From Adiantum capillus-veneris (taxonomy: Eukaryota; Streptophyta; Polypodiopsida; Polypodiales; Pteridaceae): 64,000 bases of DNA. Below the pieces are notes generated by a model. The model did not search any database, had not been told where the DNA came from, and saw nothing but the letters and a program-made list of their open reading frames with translations. The DNA is taken from the NCBI GenBank assembly GCA_014529385.2, contig CM043967.1, positions 81,292,278 through 81,356,277 on the forward strand, read 5' to 3'. This document shows positions 45,133-56,191 of this stretch, in pieces (positions within the stretch are counted from its first letter, which is position 1; every line of letters begins with the position of its first letter). Both the position numbers and the translations under genes were made by a program.

Positions 45133-46296
45133 TACAACAAGAATGCAACAATGAGAAACCTGTAACCAACCAACAAACTGCCACAACAAAGTAGTGTTGC
45201 AAATCTGACAACACCTGCTGCTCAATCAAAGAGAAAACACATAGAGTATAAATCAGCCCATAATATGGTCAAAAAACGTACGTAGAAATCCACAAACAAA
45301 TGCATAAACCCATGACACCTGTAACTCAACCGGCCTAGGAAAACCGTGCCACAAAATGCATCAACAATGAGCTGTCATAGAGGCATAACCATACTCCATG
45401 TCTGAATAACCACAATAGAGACATAAGCTGACCAAGCTTACACAAATCTGTGAGCATAAATGGATCCAAGTGAGCCTATAACCAATGCACAAGCTCAACG
45501 AAGTCCAATCTCTACTGTCAACCAAGTACCTGTCCGTACTCAAACCGCAACATTGCAAGCAAGAGCAAACCCGCTCTATGTATAAGTGAACCAAATCTCC
45601 ACAATATCATGCATAAAGAGTGTCTGTCAAACTGCCATATCCACATCCATCAACATACATAGATGATGTAAACCTGTAGCTCAAGAACATGCATAAACAG
45701 ACTACCCAGAAGAGTAGAAGCTCCCACTCAAACCACAACCATATACATGGCTCTCCCACAGTCAAAATACATGTTTTGTAACCATAGAAGAAACCTGTAT
45801 CCAAAGCTCCCTGTAACCTGTGCATGTACCTGCACCTGTACCTGTACCTGTACCTGTAGTCGAAGAAGACAATGCCGCCAAACTCCCACTCTATCTGTGT
45901 GTATGAGGCCACTCCAAGAAGAGGCTACACACTCTTAAATGAGCTGTGGGCTCACGTAAGTGGAAGACACTGCAGCAATGGCACCTGTGATGTCTATGGA
46001 AGCTCTGCAGCAGCAGAAAACTACCAAAGAGAGCTGAAAAATGCAGCTCCTAGTCTGTAGCTCGGATGGGATTTCTAATGGCACGAATGGCTCCGAAAGG
46101 GGGGTTAAACCCCAGGACACCCAGGACACCTGGTGAAAATACTCGCGGAGTGCTGAACCTTCCAATGCCAAGCTCGGAAAAACCTTCTGCTCTTTAGAAA
46201 TGCGCGCGTGCGCGAAACCGAAAAACGGCAATGAAACAGCAACAATTTTCAACACACTCAACAATGATGATGAAGCTCTCAATGCTCTCACTACCA
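45133..46296 (-). other. Copia A leader
   Basis: About 1.16 kb between primer site and gag. Holds CTGTACC tandem repeats at 45810-45859; ORFs in it are not recognisable. Confidence 0.6.
45810..45859. repeat. CTGTACC tandem repeats in copia A leader
   Basis: Five CTGTAC units preceded by CTGTAACC and ATGTACC variants. Same motif and type of place as 31657-31722. Confidence 0.85.
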
Positions 46297-46309
46297 AGCT
46301 CTGATACCA
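46297..46309 (-). other. Copia A primer-binding site (initiator tRNA-Met)
   Basis: On the minus strand TGGTATCAGAGCT, two bases inside the LTR; the classic plant copia site. Confidence 0.92.
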
Positions 46310-46311
46310 CT

Positions 46312-46498
46312 TGTTGGGATCGAAGAGCACACACACAGAGAGCCAGCACGAAGAAGGAGATAGACACAATGTGTGGTGGGGCGGTACTCACACTACAATG
46401 TGTAGTTGTAAGTATAGTTATTATGAATGAGTAAATGAATGGCTGTACATGGGCGGCTGAACAACGGGCAGTCGGGCACACAGGCCTTTAACCCAACA
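46312..46498 (-). repeat. Copia A 5' LTR (187 bp)
   Basis: Starts TGTTGGG and ends CCCAACA, a perfect 7-bp terminal inverted repeat next to the primer site. Confidence 0.88.
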
Positions 46499-47167
46499 AA
46501 CTCAAAGGACAAGGAGTCATGTCCACGAGGGAATTGGAATTTCGAAACAAAGTAAAGCTAAAATTTGACAAGTGCCTAGCAAGAAGAAAAGCTAAAGCAA
46601 AAGTAGCTTTCTCCATAGACGCCCATCTTTTAAAAGATATTGATCATCAATTTTATCTGCATGCACAACACAAAAATGTCCGGTTTAGGAACCCAAGTTT
46701 TCCATTCTTGTAATATTAGCTGCACTCTCAATAGGCCAAAACTTGTAATTTTCACGTGGCTCACATATAATAGCTCTAAAACCCGCCAAAAAACCAAGTC
46801 TAAAATTATTTTTTGCATTTTCTGGGAACAAACTAACATCTACAGTATCTTCAATGCAGACTATTTGCACACAAGCCAAGCCACCACACAATGGATTTTG
46901 CATTGCAAACTTGCCACAGTTCTTTCACTATACTTTGGTGCTGCATGTGGAGGCACCATGCCATCAAAGCTCCTCCTTGCCTCTAGATATTGATCTACCC
47001 ATGAACTACAATATTTTCGAGAAACACATGACATTAGACTAGTTAATCTAATGGAGAAGTTTTGAAGTGATCTTGTCGTTCATCTACCTTCCATCAGCCC
47101 TCTTCAACACATTGACTTCATCGACTCTGTAGAATGATTGGAACACCCAAACGGATGAGCCGTTCAA

Positions 47168-47170
<3 letters not shown>

Positions 47171-47225
<55 letters not shown>
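47171..47225. repeat. (GA)27 microsatellite
   Basis: Uninterrupted GA run. Confidence 0.93.
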
Positions 47226-47227
<2 letters not shown>

Positions 47228-49028
47228 GTGTATCCCTTGCTTACACAGATTGACATACAAACAATCTACAATGTTATAGTGTTGAAAGAGCCTCCTAAAG
47301 AAAGCAATACTTTTGAGCAAGGCCTTGACATAAAGGTCTTCTTCCTTGTTAGCATATACAAAAAGCTCATTGGAGGGAGAATGAAGACTTAATACTCAAG
47401 TGCTTGAATTATATCCTCAAAAATTCCATCTCCATCTAGTCGTGCAGAGCACTTACCTGTATTATACAACATATGTGAAGGCCCAATATGACAATGCAAA
47501 TCACGAAGCACACCATAAGTACCCTTGAGTGGCGGCTCGTGGTATAATATGGTGGTGTTGTGTTGGCCACATCCAATCTACTAATAGACTAGAGGCATGG
47601 CGTGAGTGAAGGAAAATTATTGGCAATCTGCACTGCACTATAGTTGAACAAAGTGTTGCAGGAAATTAGGAGCGGTTTATTGATGGAGGTGTTGATGGGA
47701 CTGGTGGCATGATTGATGATCTTGATAGAGAAAATGCTTTCTACAATGGGCTATAAAGGACACAGGGCTTGAAGGAGCCACAACGGAGATCAACATAGCA
47801 AGTTAGGTGGGTGGGCTTCCACCTAGTTCATACAAATCCGCTCCTTGCATCCATTGCAATAGTTGAGATCCACCTTTGAAAGAATACACTACTTAAAGCA
47901 TAAAAAAGAAAAGACCTCTGATGTCCGTCAGGCCTCCATAGCTGTAAATACATACATTAGATAGTACAAGACAGAGCATGAAAATGTTGTATTGTGCATT
48001 ATCTCTTACCATCTTCTCCGTGAATCTACAGGGAACCTCCATGACTTTTTCTCCTTTTAACAAATGCATCTATCAAGTGCCCAAAAAGAAGTGTATCAAG
48101 GCTAGATCACCACCACTATAGTTCTATGAGTGTGCTGCTAGCCAGAGTGTGTACTGCTCTATGATTTTCCGCGATCCAATGAGTTCAGAGCCTGCTAATG
48201 TGCTTTGCGTTGTTGTTCTAATGATGTGTGATGTTTTCTTTTTATTAGAGTTAAATTTCTTGTATCTTGCACTGAGGTGCACCCACTGTAGAGAGCATGA
48301 TATACTTTTTGTGTTATAGGTGCCGATGGACCTCAATTGAAGTCTCACTCCACTCCATCGAGCCTACACGTCGAGCAGCTATCTAGTTCATCTCCTCGTA
48401 GGTCCCATTTGTTTGTGTGGTCTAGCTTAGTCAAGAACAACTTCACCCTAATCCATCCTCACCTCATCCAGCTTGGCCTAGCTGGGCTAGTCTCTCTCAC
48501 CCCTAGATAGCATTTAACTGACCAATAAGACTAGTAATGGGTACCCAATTGGACAAAATTGGAAAAACAACATAATCTGTCAAGATCCGTTTCGAAACTG
48601 AATCAAAAGTGTTGTCGTCAGGCCTTGAAGTTTGCAGAGAAAATGTTTGAGCAAGGGGGAAGCCGCGAGGCGATTTGGCGGTCGTGTAGGGAACTGGTAG
48701 TTATGGGGTCGTGGCACAAAGGAGGTTAAGGCCTTTTTTATATGTAGGGGATGCCTTCAGCTGCTCGCTGGGTTCAGGTCCGATTGAAGTCGCTTCATAC
48801 GTACGTTGCGCGTTCAAATTCCAAATCCGCCTTTTATAATGACACGAAATCTGCAGGAGTATCGGATGAATATAATATAAGTAGAGCCATTAGGAAGTAC
48901 TAGTCGGATTAGAGATATCTTTGGAAACAAGGCATCCACAGGACGAGTGGCACTGTTGGTGGAGAGAGTATGCATTTGTTCGAGATACGATTGGTGATGC
49001 ATCTCATCCTTTGCAACAAAAGATACCG

Positions 49029-49058
49029 TGCGCGCGCGCGCACACACACACACACACA
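49029..49058. repeat. (GC)n(CA)n alternating purine-pyrimidine run
   Basis: GCGCGCGCGC followed by nine CA units, sequence with Z-DNA potential. Confidence 0.85.
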
Positions 49059-49169
49059 GAGCTCACACAAAAAAAACAGGGCACATCGTCAACTCTAAAA
49101 GGGATAATACTATTATTGGCCCGTAATACAAGGCAACACTCTTGCACAAAAAATTGAAAGGATGCAACA

Positions 49170-49990
49170 GCAACTGCCTAAGGCAAAGACTCACACATGA
49201 CCCAGTTGGAACTTGAACATCAACAAGGTCTATATGCGCCTAGAACATCACCAAAAATTGTGCTTCATCTTTCAATTGCCTGATCAACTCCAACAGGCAC
49301 TCATACATGCGGTGCATCGTGCTGATTCAGTTTTCTGTGCTTTCCTACAGAGAATGAGAATAGACGCTGTTGATGTTCACACCAACTAGTCTCGTCCTTC
49401 TTCAGCGCACCTGCCTTTTGTCTGGTGATTTCCAAATGGTTAGCCAAGTCTTGTAGCCCAACATTGACATAAGTTGTGGGCTATGAAGTAGCCTCCCTGG
49501 GCTGGAGGCATACTGCACAATCAAATGCCTGCTTGCCCAGTTGCAGGTTCCGATGCTTAACACAAACTTTTAAAAGCAATAACCATAGGGATGCATTGGG
49601 CTCCATGCAAATCTTGACATCATCTCTTCAACCTTATCTAATTCCCAGCATAACCATGGAGGTCATCATCATTTCATAGTGCTCGATTTGTGAAATTAAG
49701 CCATGTTCTTTGACCATGGAATCAAAGTACCTCACCCCTTGTCTTACCTGCCTAGCAGAGCTGCGAGCTGCAGGAAGGGAAAAATACGTTTCACCATTAG
49801 GTTTCAAGCCTACCTGCTGCATTTTTTGAAAGTAGTATGAGCATGCTTCAATTTCTCCTTATTGTGCATAGCCAAAAATTAAAGCATTCCACGGAAGTAG
49901 ACTTGAAACCAGCAGTAAATCAAAAACTGCTTGAGCATCAACCATGCTAGCACACTTTCCAAAGGCTAGCTTGTAAATTTTGAGTTAGTA
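49170..49990 (-). pseudogene. PPR protein pseudogene (PPR, E, E+ regions)
   Basis: Minus strand, right to left: CASMVDAQAVFDLL and PWNALIFGYAQ (a PPR S/L motif pair), then YYFQKMQQVGLKPNGETYFS, QGVRYFDSMVKEHGL and ISQIEHYEMM (final PPR into E motif), then HRNLQLGKQAFDCAVCLQP (E motif) and KKDETSWCEHQQRLFSFSVG (E+ motif). These are the C-terminal parts of PLS-type PPR proteins, which edit organellar RNA. Stops, frameshifts and a mutated AARSSAR segment show it is dead. No DYW domain follows. Confidence 0.8.
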
Positions 49991-50676
49991 AATTAGATGT
50001 AGAAGTTTTTCCATGAGTTTAGATATATTTGGTAAGATTTGGTGGGATATTATTGACGGTGACGAGTTGTATGGAGCACATAGCTCCTAGTTTTGTCACC
50101 CAATATTTGTAATTTGCCGCTTATAATACCACCTGCTCCAATTGCAGCCCACTCGCGCGCTCAATCTGTAGCTCAGCCAACGTACAACGTCAACACGCAT
50201 CCTTGCTCAATCTATAGTACGTACGTAGCTATAAGCGCACATCACCTGCTGCAACTCGCTCCACCTGCTTGTAGCACAGCTAGTGTACGTGCATAGACAT
50301 CGTCTAGGTCATTTTCACCTAAAATCGACTCACTATGTCAATAGGCTGCTTGTGCACAACGTACAGCACGCATCCCCACTAGCGCTCAGGCCGTTAATTA
50401 TCTCCAGCATTGTAGCTGCAGTACCTAGCTATAGGAAGGCGGATCCGGAGCTAACGGGCGCCAGCTGCAGAGACTGAGCGCTGTAGAACCATGCTCGTGA
50501 AGACATAACAGCGTAAGGTCGAGGCGCTCAACATCAAAGCAGTCCGGCTCATCGAAGCAGAATTCGAACAGACTCATCAAATAATTAAAATAAGGTGAGT
50601 TGCCTTATGCTATAATTATCAAGACCTTCTCAAATTTTTGTATATTAGAGCTGTGAAAATATGAAAGGGAAGTCTT
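49991..50676. other. Unassigned DNA
   Basis: No coding content recognised; ORFs at 50093-50477 have no domain. Confidence 0.5.
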
Positions 50677-50910
50677 AGAGCCGAGTCCCACTTTGCATTA
50701 GTGTGATTAGTGGGGCTTAGTTAATTTTACTATGTAATATTCATACCAATTGTCTTTCATTTGGAGATTCTCTTAAAAAGGGCCATACTTTTAGGCATGG
50801 AACGTGCAACGTCCAATCCCAATTTTAACTGAAATGATAGTGGGACATCAACATTACACTTTTAAACTCAAAACCTAATAATCAAATAAATCAAAGCGGG
50901 ACTCGGCTCT
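50677..50910. mobile_element. MITE-like inverted-repeat element (234 bp)
   Basis: Ends AGAGCCGAGTCCCACTTTG (50677-50695) and its reverse complement with one mismatch (50892-50910). The AT-rich interior has no coding capacity. No clear target-site duplication, so the exact ends and superfamily stay open. Confidence 0.7.
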
Positions 50911-51215
50911 TGCAAACTAAATGAAAGACCCATTTTGAGAGACTAAAAATATGAGATCAGACCCGTTTATTTGCATTACTTGCTTGATGTTTATTTGCTT
51001 TCTAAAACGATCAAAGTATTGGACGATTGAAGGCTTGCTTAATGTCTATTGGCTTTGTTGGATTTTGCACGCGAAGTATTGACTGATTGAAGGCTTCCCA
51101 AAGACATTTTAGAACCAAAGAAAATAAGAAACTAATTTTCTATTTTTTGTGGAGAAGCCACTCTTAAAATTCATCGAAACACATCATGTTTTTTCAATGT
51201 GTGTGTGTGTGTGTC

Positions 51216-51272
<57 letters not shown>

Positions 51273-52117
51273 GTTAATCATGTATTCATTGCTTGTGCAA
51301 AGTTTAGGGTTGACATTTTTGGAGTTTTCAAGTTAAGCAAGAGCATAGCAGGATTGTGGAGCTACATTGTCATCCCTCGATCAGAAAGCGTAACTCATCT
51401 CTTGTGGTAGACGGGTAGTTATTTTTGCTTTGTGCACGCATGTACACATGCACACTCAAACTATTTTTTTTCCCCCAAAGCCTTTGTTTTGAATTCATAG
51501 GACACACTTTATGCTTAAGTTTTTGATAGGCTACATATCTACACTTTCAGATTATCTCATGATGTGTCTTGTAATGTTCTATTGAAAAACACTTTATCCT
51601 AGCTAAGGATGGTTTATATAAAACAATTTATACTCTAGTGGGTGGGTAGACTCGACATCCATGTTTTTCATATCATTAAATTGTATTATCCTAAGGTCCG
51701 CAATGTTTTAATAAACAACAATTTAATTGAGTTTACCTTTTGTAACTCAAAATTGTATAGTTTAAATTTGAATATACATGTTGTTATTTTTACACTTCGT
51801 CACACAAATACATACATTCAAATTTTTGTCTAGGCTCGTTGGCTTACACTACAAGCCTTACACTTTATGCTTGGGTTCTTTGTGATAAAAGCACTTAATT
51901 GGACAGACATACTTGCACATAGGCCCCACATTTGCACATTCACACTATGTCATGATGTTATATCCGATGAGTCTCTTCTATCTTATATGATTCTCTTCAT
52001 GCCACTTCCAAAAAAAAGTTCATAGGCATGACTAAATGTTACATCTATAGACACATACGTATTTAGAATGAAAGTGTTAATATTTGATGCTTACTCTCAA
52101 ACATGCATGTATAGGAT
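50911..52117. other. AT-rich spacer
   Basis: Only a microsatellite (51199-51269) and short ORFs without recognisable content. Confidence 0.5.
51199..51269. repeat. (GT)n(GA)n compound microsatellite
   Basis: About 15 GT units with one interruption, then about 20 GA units. Confidence 0.92.
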
Positions 52118-53480
52118 ATGGCTTTACAAGAAATCGTAGTTGAGCTTGTTGTTAAGTTAGCTAGGCAACACAAAGGAATGATTGTTTGGGCCGAGAAACA
52201 GTTCTTTGCGTTTGGAAAAGAGAAACCTCCAATACGCATTTTGAGAATAGTTGTAGATGACAGTCGATGGTGGTCAGAGAATATGGCTATAGTTCTTTTA
52301 AAGGAAGTGTTATATCCCGCTGACTTCTACAAATTAGTTTATCATGATGTAAATCTTATGTCTTCTAGGATTTTATGTAAAAGGATTGATGTGATTAAAA
52401 CCCTTATTCTTGGCAAGAAATTATGTCTTGAATGAATGTACTTATCATTCATGAGAGCTTCTTGTCATAGAAATTTCCCATGCATTTCTCAACTTCACTA
52501 GAGATAATGGATGGTCTCTGGAAGATATAAATTTGATACGCAAACTCCTTGCATCATGGAGAGTTAGAACAGAAGAGATTTTTGGTTCAAACTCAGCTCC
52601 ACTGGAGCATGTTGTAGGTTATGTGTATTCTCTTATAAATAAATTGAATTTATTTTAGAAATCAAAGGTTATTTTGATTTTATATATGTTTGGTCAGGGT
52701 TTGGTGAAATTATTGATGACATTTTGCACCACGGCAGTCATGATGTAATATGGTGCTATTTATATGAGCTCATGGTGTCTATTTATGTTCGTGTGAAGAC
52801 AAATCACAAGGAGGATGAGCTGTCTTTGGTGAGTTACTATCAAAGGTTACTCTTCACTAGAGTTTTCTCAAATGTTAAAATAGATAGAGATAGACTTCTG
52901 CTAACACAAAGGATCTTTAAAGCTTTTCATAATTCTTTGGTCCCCCCAGAAGGTTACTTAGTTGACAATGACAATTGGTTACATTGTCCAGAGTGGCATG
53001 GATGTGGGATTCTGAAAGTCTCTTCAATAGAGAAAGCCAAAATTTTGTGGGGCCTGGCCACAAGGCTCAATGTGGACTCCCCATGTACATAAGTGCTTGG
53101 ACAAAAGGGGATTGTCATTGGTGGGAGAAAAAGATCTTACCGAGATGCAACTTTAGAGGAGAAAAGATTTTGTGTTGAGTATTTAAATAAAGATGCAACA
53201 AAAGTTGGGGTTTATAACAAGGTCTTCTTCAAAGGAGAACTTTACAAGGTTGGAGATAATGTAGTGGTCTCGTGCGACGAAGGGAATACATCAACCAATA
53301 ATGTGGGACATTGGAATGCTTGCATCAACCACTTCTTCTCATTTTAGCATAATGGCAACTTGAGAATATTCTTTGGACGAACTATTATCGCCATAGGATT
53401 TCATCTATTCAAGGGCATGACATCTTACAAATTGATAGTACTACAGGAATGAGTCTTCTTCAATAAAGAGTTATGCCTAA
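52118..53480 (+). pseudogene. Decayed coding region of unknown function, possible BAH-like end
   Basis: Successive plus-strand frames read like one broken protein: 52118-52435 (MALQEIVVELVVKLARQHKG, then RILRIVVDDSRWWSENMAI), an unlisted frame at 52480-52630 (NFTRDNGWSLEDINLIRKLL), 52700-53092 (YELMVSIYVRVKTNHKEDEL, then PEGYLVDNDNWLHCPEWHGC) and 53093-53347 (LEEKRFCVEYLNKDATKVGV, then VFFKGELYKVGDNVVVSCDE). The last text resembles the start of a BAH domain, which binds modified histones, but this is weak. At least three frame breaks. It is not typical of any retroelement pol. It abuts the truncated end of copia B. Confidence 0.5.
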
Positions 53481-53497
53481 TCCAAAAGAGAAAGAGA

Positions 53498-54106
53498 TTG
53501 TATAGAATCCGATGTGAGTTGATGTCGATAGACCAAACCAAAATCTGTAGTGCCTTTCAAGAATTTCAACACATGCTTTGCTACAGACCAATGCTTAAGA
53601 GAAGGACGTGCAAGATGTTGTCCAAGATAATTAGCAACAAACAGAATATCAGGACGTGCAAGATGTTGTCCAAGATAATTAGCAACGAACAGAATATCAG
53701 GACGAGTGTTCATGCCAACAAACTGAAGACATCCAATCAAGTTAGCATAAGGCTGATTTGTGACAAGTTGACCGCCATTGTCAGAAGTGTTCTTCGTAGA
53801 GCTCGCAAGACAAGGTGTGTTGGCTAAATGTGCAGATTCCATACCAAAATTTTGAATAGTATCTGCAATAAACTTTGACTATAGAAGGAATAAAATACCT
53901 TTTGTACGATTCCGTTGGATTTGAATGCCAAGACACGAGTGAATCTGTCCAAGATCCACCATATCAAATGCATAAGAAAATAACTTTTTCACTTGCTGAA
54001 GAAATCCTAAATCATTGGAAACAAGGATGATATCATCCACATAAAGAGCAAGAATCACAAAACTACTACCTTGCGTTTTATGTATAAGTTTCAGTCTGAA
54101 GAGCAA
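53498..54106 (-). pseudogene. Copia B RT C-terminal part
   Basis: ILALYVDDIILVSNDLG holds the YVDD box (about 54050). A frame break near 53860 is followed by IGCLQFVGMNTRPDILFVAN, the region between RT and RNase H. A 48-bp tandem duplication at 53605-53700 doubles a 16-residue segment (RPDILFVANYLGQHLA). The element ends shortly afterwards. Confidence 0.85.
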
Positions 54107-54906
54107 GAGATGAATCCTTTAGAGGTGAGAAAAAGATCAAATTTTGTATACCAGGCTCGTGAAGCTTGTTTGAGACCATATAGTGCCTTATGGAGTTGAG
54201 CAACAAGGTCTTCTTTACCTGGAATAGCAAACCCTTCTGGTTGTTCTATATAAATTTCCTCTTCCAAGTCACCATTAAGAAAAGCAGGTCGCACATCCAT
54301 TTGATGAGATTCTAAATCAAATTGAACAGTAAATGCCAATAAAACTCGAACACTTGTAATGCGAACAACTGGTGAAAAGGTCTCTTGATAATCAACACCA
54401 GCTACTTGGGAGTAACCTTTTGCAACTAAACGTGCCTTGAACTTATCAAAAGATCCATCTGTTTTGCCTTTTGTTTTATACACCCACTTACACTTAATAG
54501 CTATACGACCAGGAGGTAATTCAGTTAGTATCCATGTACCTTTAGAGATAAGAGAATCGTACTCTGCTTCCATAGCCTCTTTCCATTGATCCTTTTGTGG
54601 TGAAGAGATAGCTTCATCATAAGTAACGGGATCTTCAGAAATAGAAAAAGCATTATCAACAATATCATCATCATAAACATGACATGAGCCATGTTTAAAA
54701 TCAATAGGCAGATCAACAAAAATATCAATATCATCATTGACAGCATTCGGAATGAATGGTTGTGAAGATGAAAGTTTCTCTATAGGAAGAGTTTCATCAT
54801 CTGAAAGAAATGGAAAATCCTGAAGCAATGATTTAGTATCATCAGAATCATGCATGGACCATGAGCCTCCCATAAGCTGTTCGTTAAAAGTAGCATCACG
54901 ATTCAC
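54091..54906 (-). pseudogene. Copia B RT N-terminal part and linker
   Basis: After an acidic linker (VNDDIDIFVDLPIDFKHGS) comes TWILTELPPGRIAIKCKWVY, ARLVAKGYSQVAGVDYQETF and MDVRPAFLNGDLEEEIYIEQ, ending ALYGLKQASRAWYTKFDLFL. Standard copia RT fingers and palm. The frame shifts before the YVDD box. Confidence 0.9.
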
Positions 54907-54908
54907 AA

Positions 54909-55772
54909 TTACTTTCTTGGAGGAAGGGTCATAGAATTTGTAGCCTTTGGAAGTGTCAGAATATCCAATAAAAATAACTTTAAGACCAGGAGCATCAAGC
55001 TTTGTTCGTGTTTCTTTGGGAACATGAATATAAGCAATACATCCAAAGGTTCTGAAATGAGATACAGAAGGAATGTCACCTGTCCATGTTGTGATGGGTA
55101 TCTTACCAAAGGGTGCAGTAGTAGGAAGATGATTCTAAATAAATATTGTTGTCAAAGTAGCTTCAGCCCTGAAAACACGAGATAAACCAGAATGAATCAG
55201 CATACATCTTACATCATTGAGAATAGTGCAATTCTTTCGTTCAACAATGCCGTTTTGTTGAGGTGAATATGGAATAGTGTGTTCATGATGAATTCCACTG
55301 TCAACACAGTAATTCACAAACTCTCGAGAAACATATTCGCCTCCATTGTCACTACAAAGCTTCTTAAGGAAATGACCAGTTTGATGTTCCGCAACCTTGT
55401 GGAATTGTTTGAAAACAGATAAGGCCTCAGATTTTTGTCTAAGTAAAAATACAGTCGTATACCGTGAGAAATCATCAATGAAAGTAATCAAGTAGCGATA
55501 TTGTGATCTCGAAGAAGGTAGAGGTCCACATATATCAGTATGAACAAGATCCAATATGTCATGAGAATGATTTGTATTTGAAAGAGGAAAGGATTTACGA
55601 TTATGTTTCCCAAGAGCACAAAACTCACAAATTCCCATATGGGGATGAGCTTTAAGATCCATGCCATGAACAAGATCACGACGCTAAAGATCAAGGAGTT
55701 TTGAGAAATCAGCATGAACAAAACGGTGATGCCATACTTTGCAATCATGATCACCTGGAACAGTAACAACAT
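54909..55772 (-). pseudogene. Copia B integrase
   Basis: Zinc motif remnant CEFCALGKHNRKSF, core VHTDICGPLPSS, LCSDNGGEYVSREF and PQQNGIVERKNCT, so both Asp and the Glu are present. 55109-54909 carries the C-terminal part (AYIHVPKETRTKLDAPGLKV in a neighbouring frame). Frame changes near 55130 and 55680. Confidence 0.88.
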
Positions 55773-55829
55773 TTGCTACATCATCATTGAGAGAGAGTTT
55801 AAACAAACTACCGTTGCGAGGAGCAGGGG

Positions 55830-56160
55830 CTATAGTCTGTCCATCTTTCTCAACTCACATTTGGTATGATCAAATCCAACTAAGAGACCAAGATCAACAA
55901 GTCTAGCAACTGAAAGAAGATTACGTTGAAGATCTGGTACATGTAATACTCCTCGCAAAATTCGAGTGGAAGAAGATAAGGTACCAAGAAATAAATCTCC
56001 AATACCCTTTACTTGACAAGTCGTATCATCAGCAAGATAAACAACACATTGAACTGGTAGTGGATGATAGTTATGGAGCCACTTAGATTGATATGTCATA
56101 CTTCCTGTAGCACCAGAATCAATAATAAAAGTGAACCATCACATACATGAAGTATTCTGT
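55830..56160 (-). pseudogene. Copia B protease and linker
   Basis: 56099-55830 reads LADDTTCQVKGIGDLFLGTL and GVLHVPDLQRNLLSVARLVD, the region between protease and pre-integrase. The active-site Asp-Ser-Gly (IDSGATGSM) lies just upstream in a shifted frame at about 56125. Confidence 0.8.
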
Positions 56161-56191
56161 CTAGAGCAACTGAACATCGAACGCAACTTGT

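Larger units (their letters stand above)
41055..46498 (-). mobile_element. Copia element A, minus strand, 3' LTR not found
   Basis: 5' LTR at 46312-46498, initiator tRNA-Met primer site at 46297-46309, a leader of about 1.16 kb, gag and pol. Three frame breaks (about 44730, 44170, 41440) and a lost integrase Glu make it inactive. The 3' end meets a CT microsatellite instead of an LTR. Confidence 0.9.
46499..49169. other. Unassigned DNA
   Basis: No recognised gene. A (GA)27 run lies at 47171-47225 and a (GC)n(CA)n run at 49029-49058. Around 46685-46900 on the minus strand a 72-codon frame reads ENAKNNFRLGFLAGFRAI, which I do not recognise. Confidence 0.5.

Noticed and set aside
46297-46309. 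Possible tRNA gene at the TGGTATCAGAGC sites (also 57986)
   Set aside because: Only the 3'-end complement is present, next to LTRs; these are primer-binding sites, not tRNA genes.
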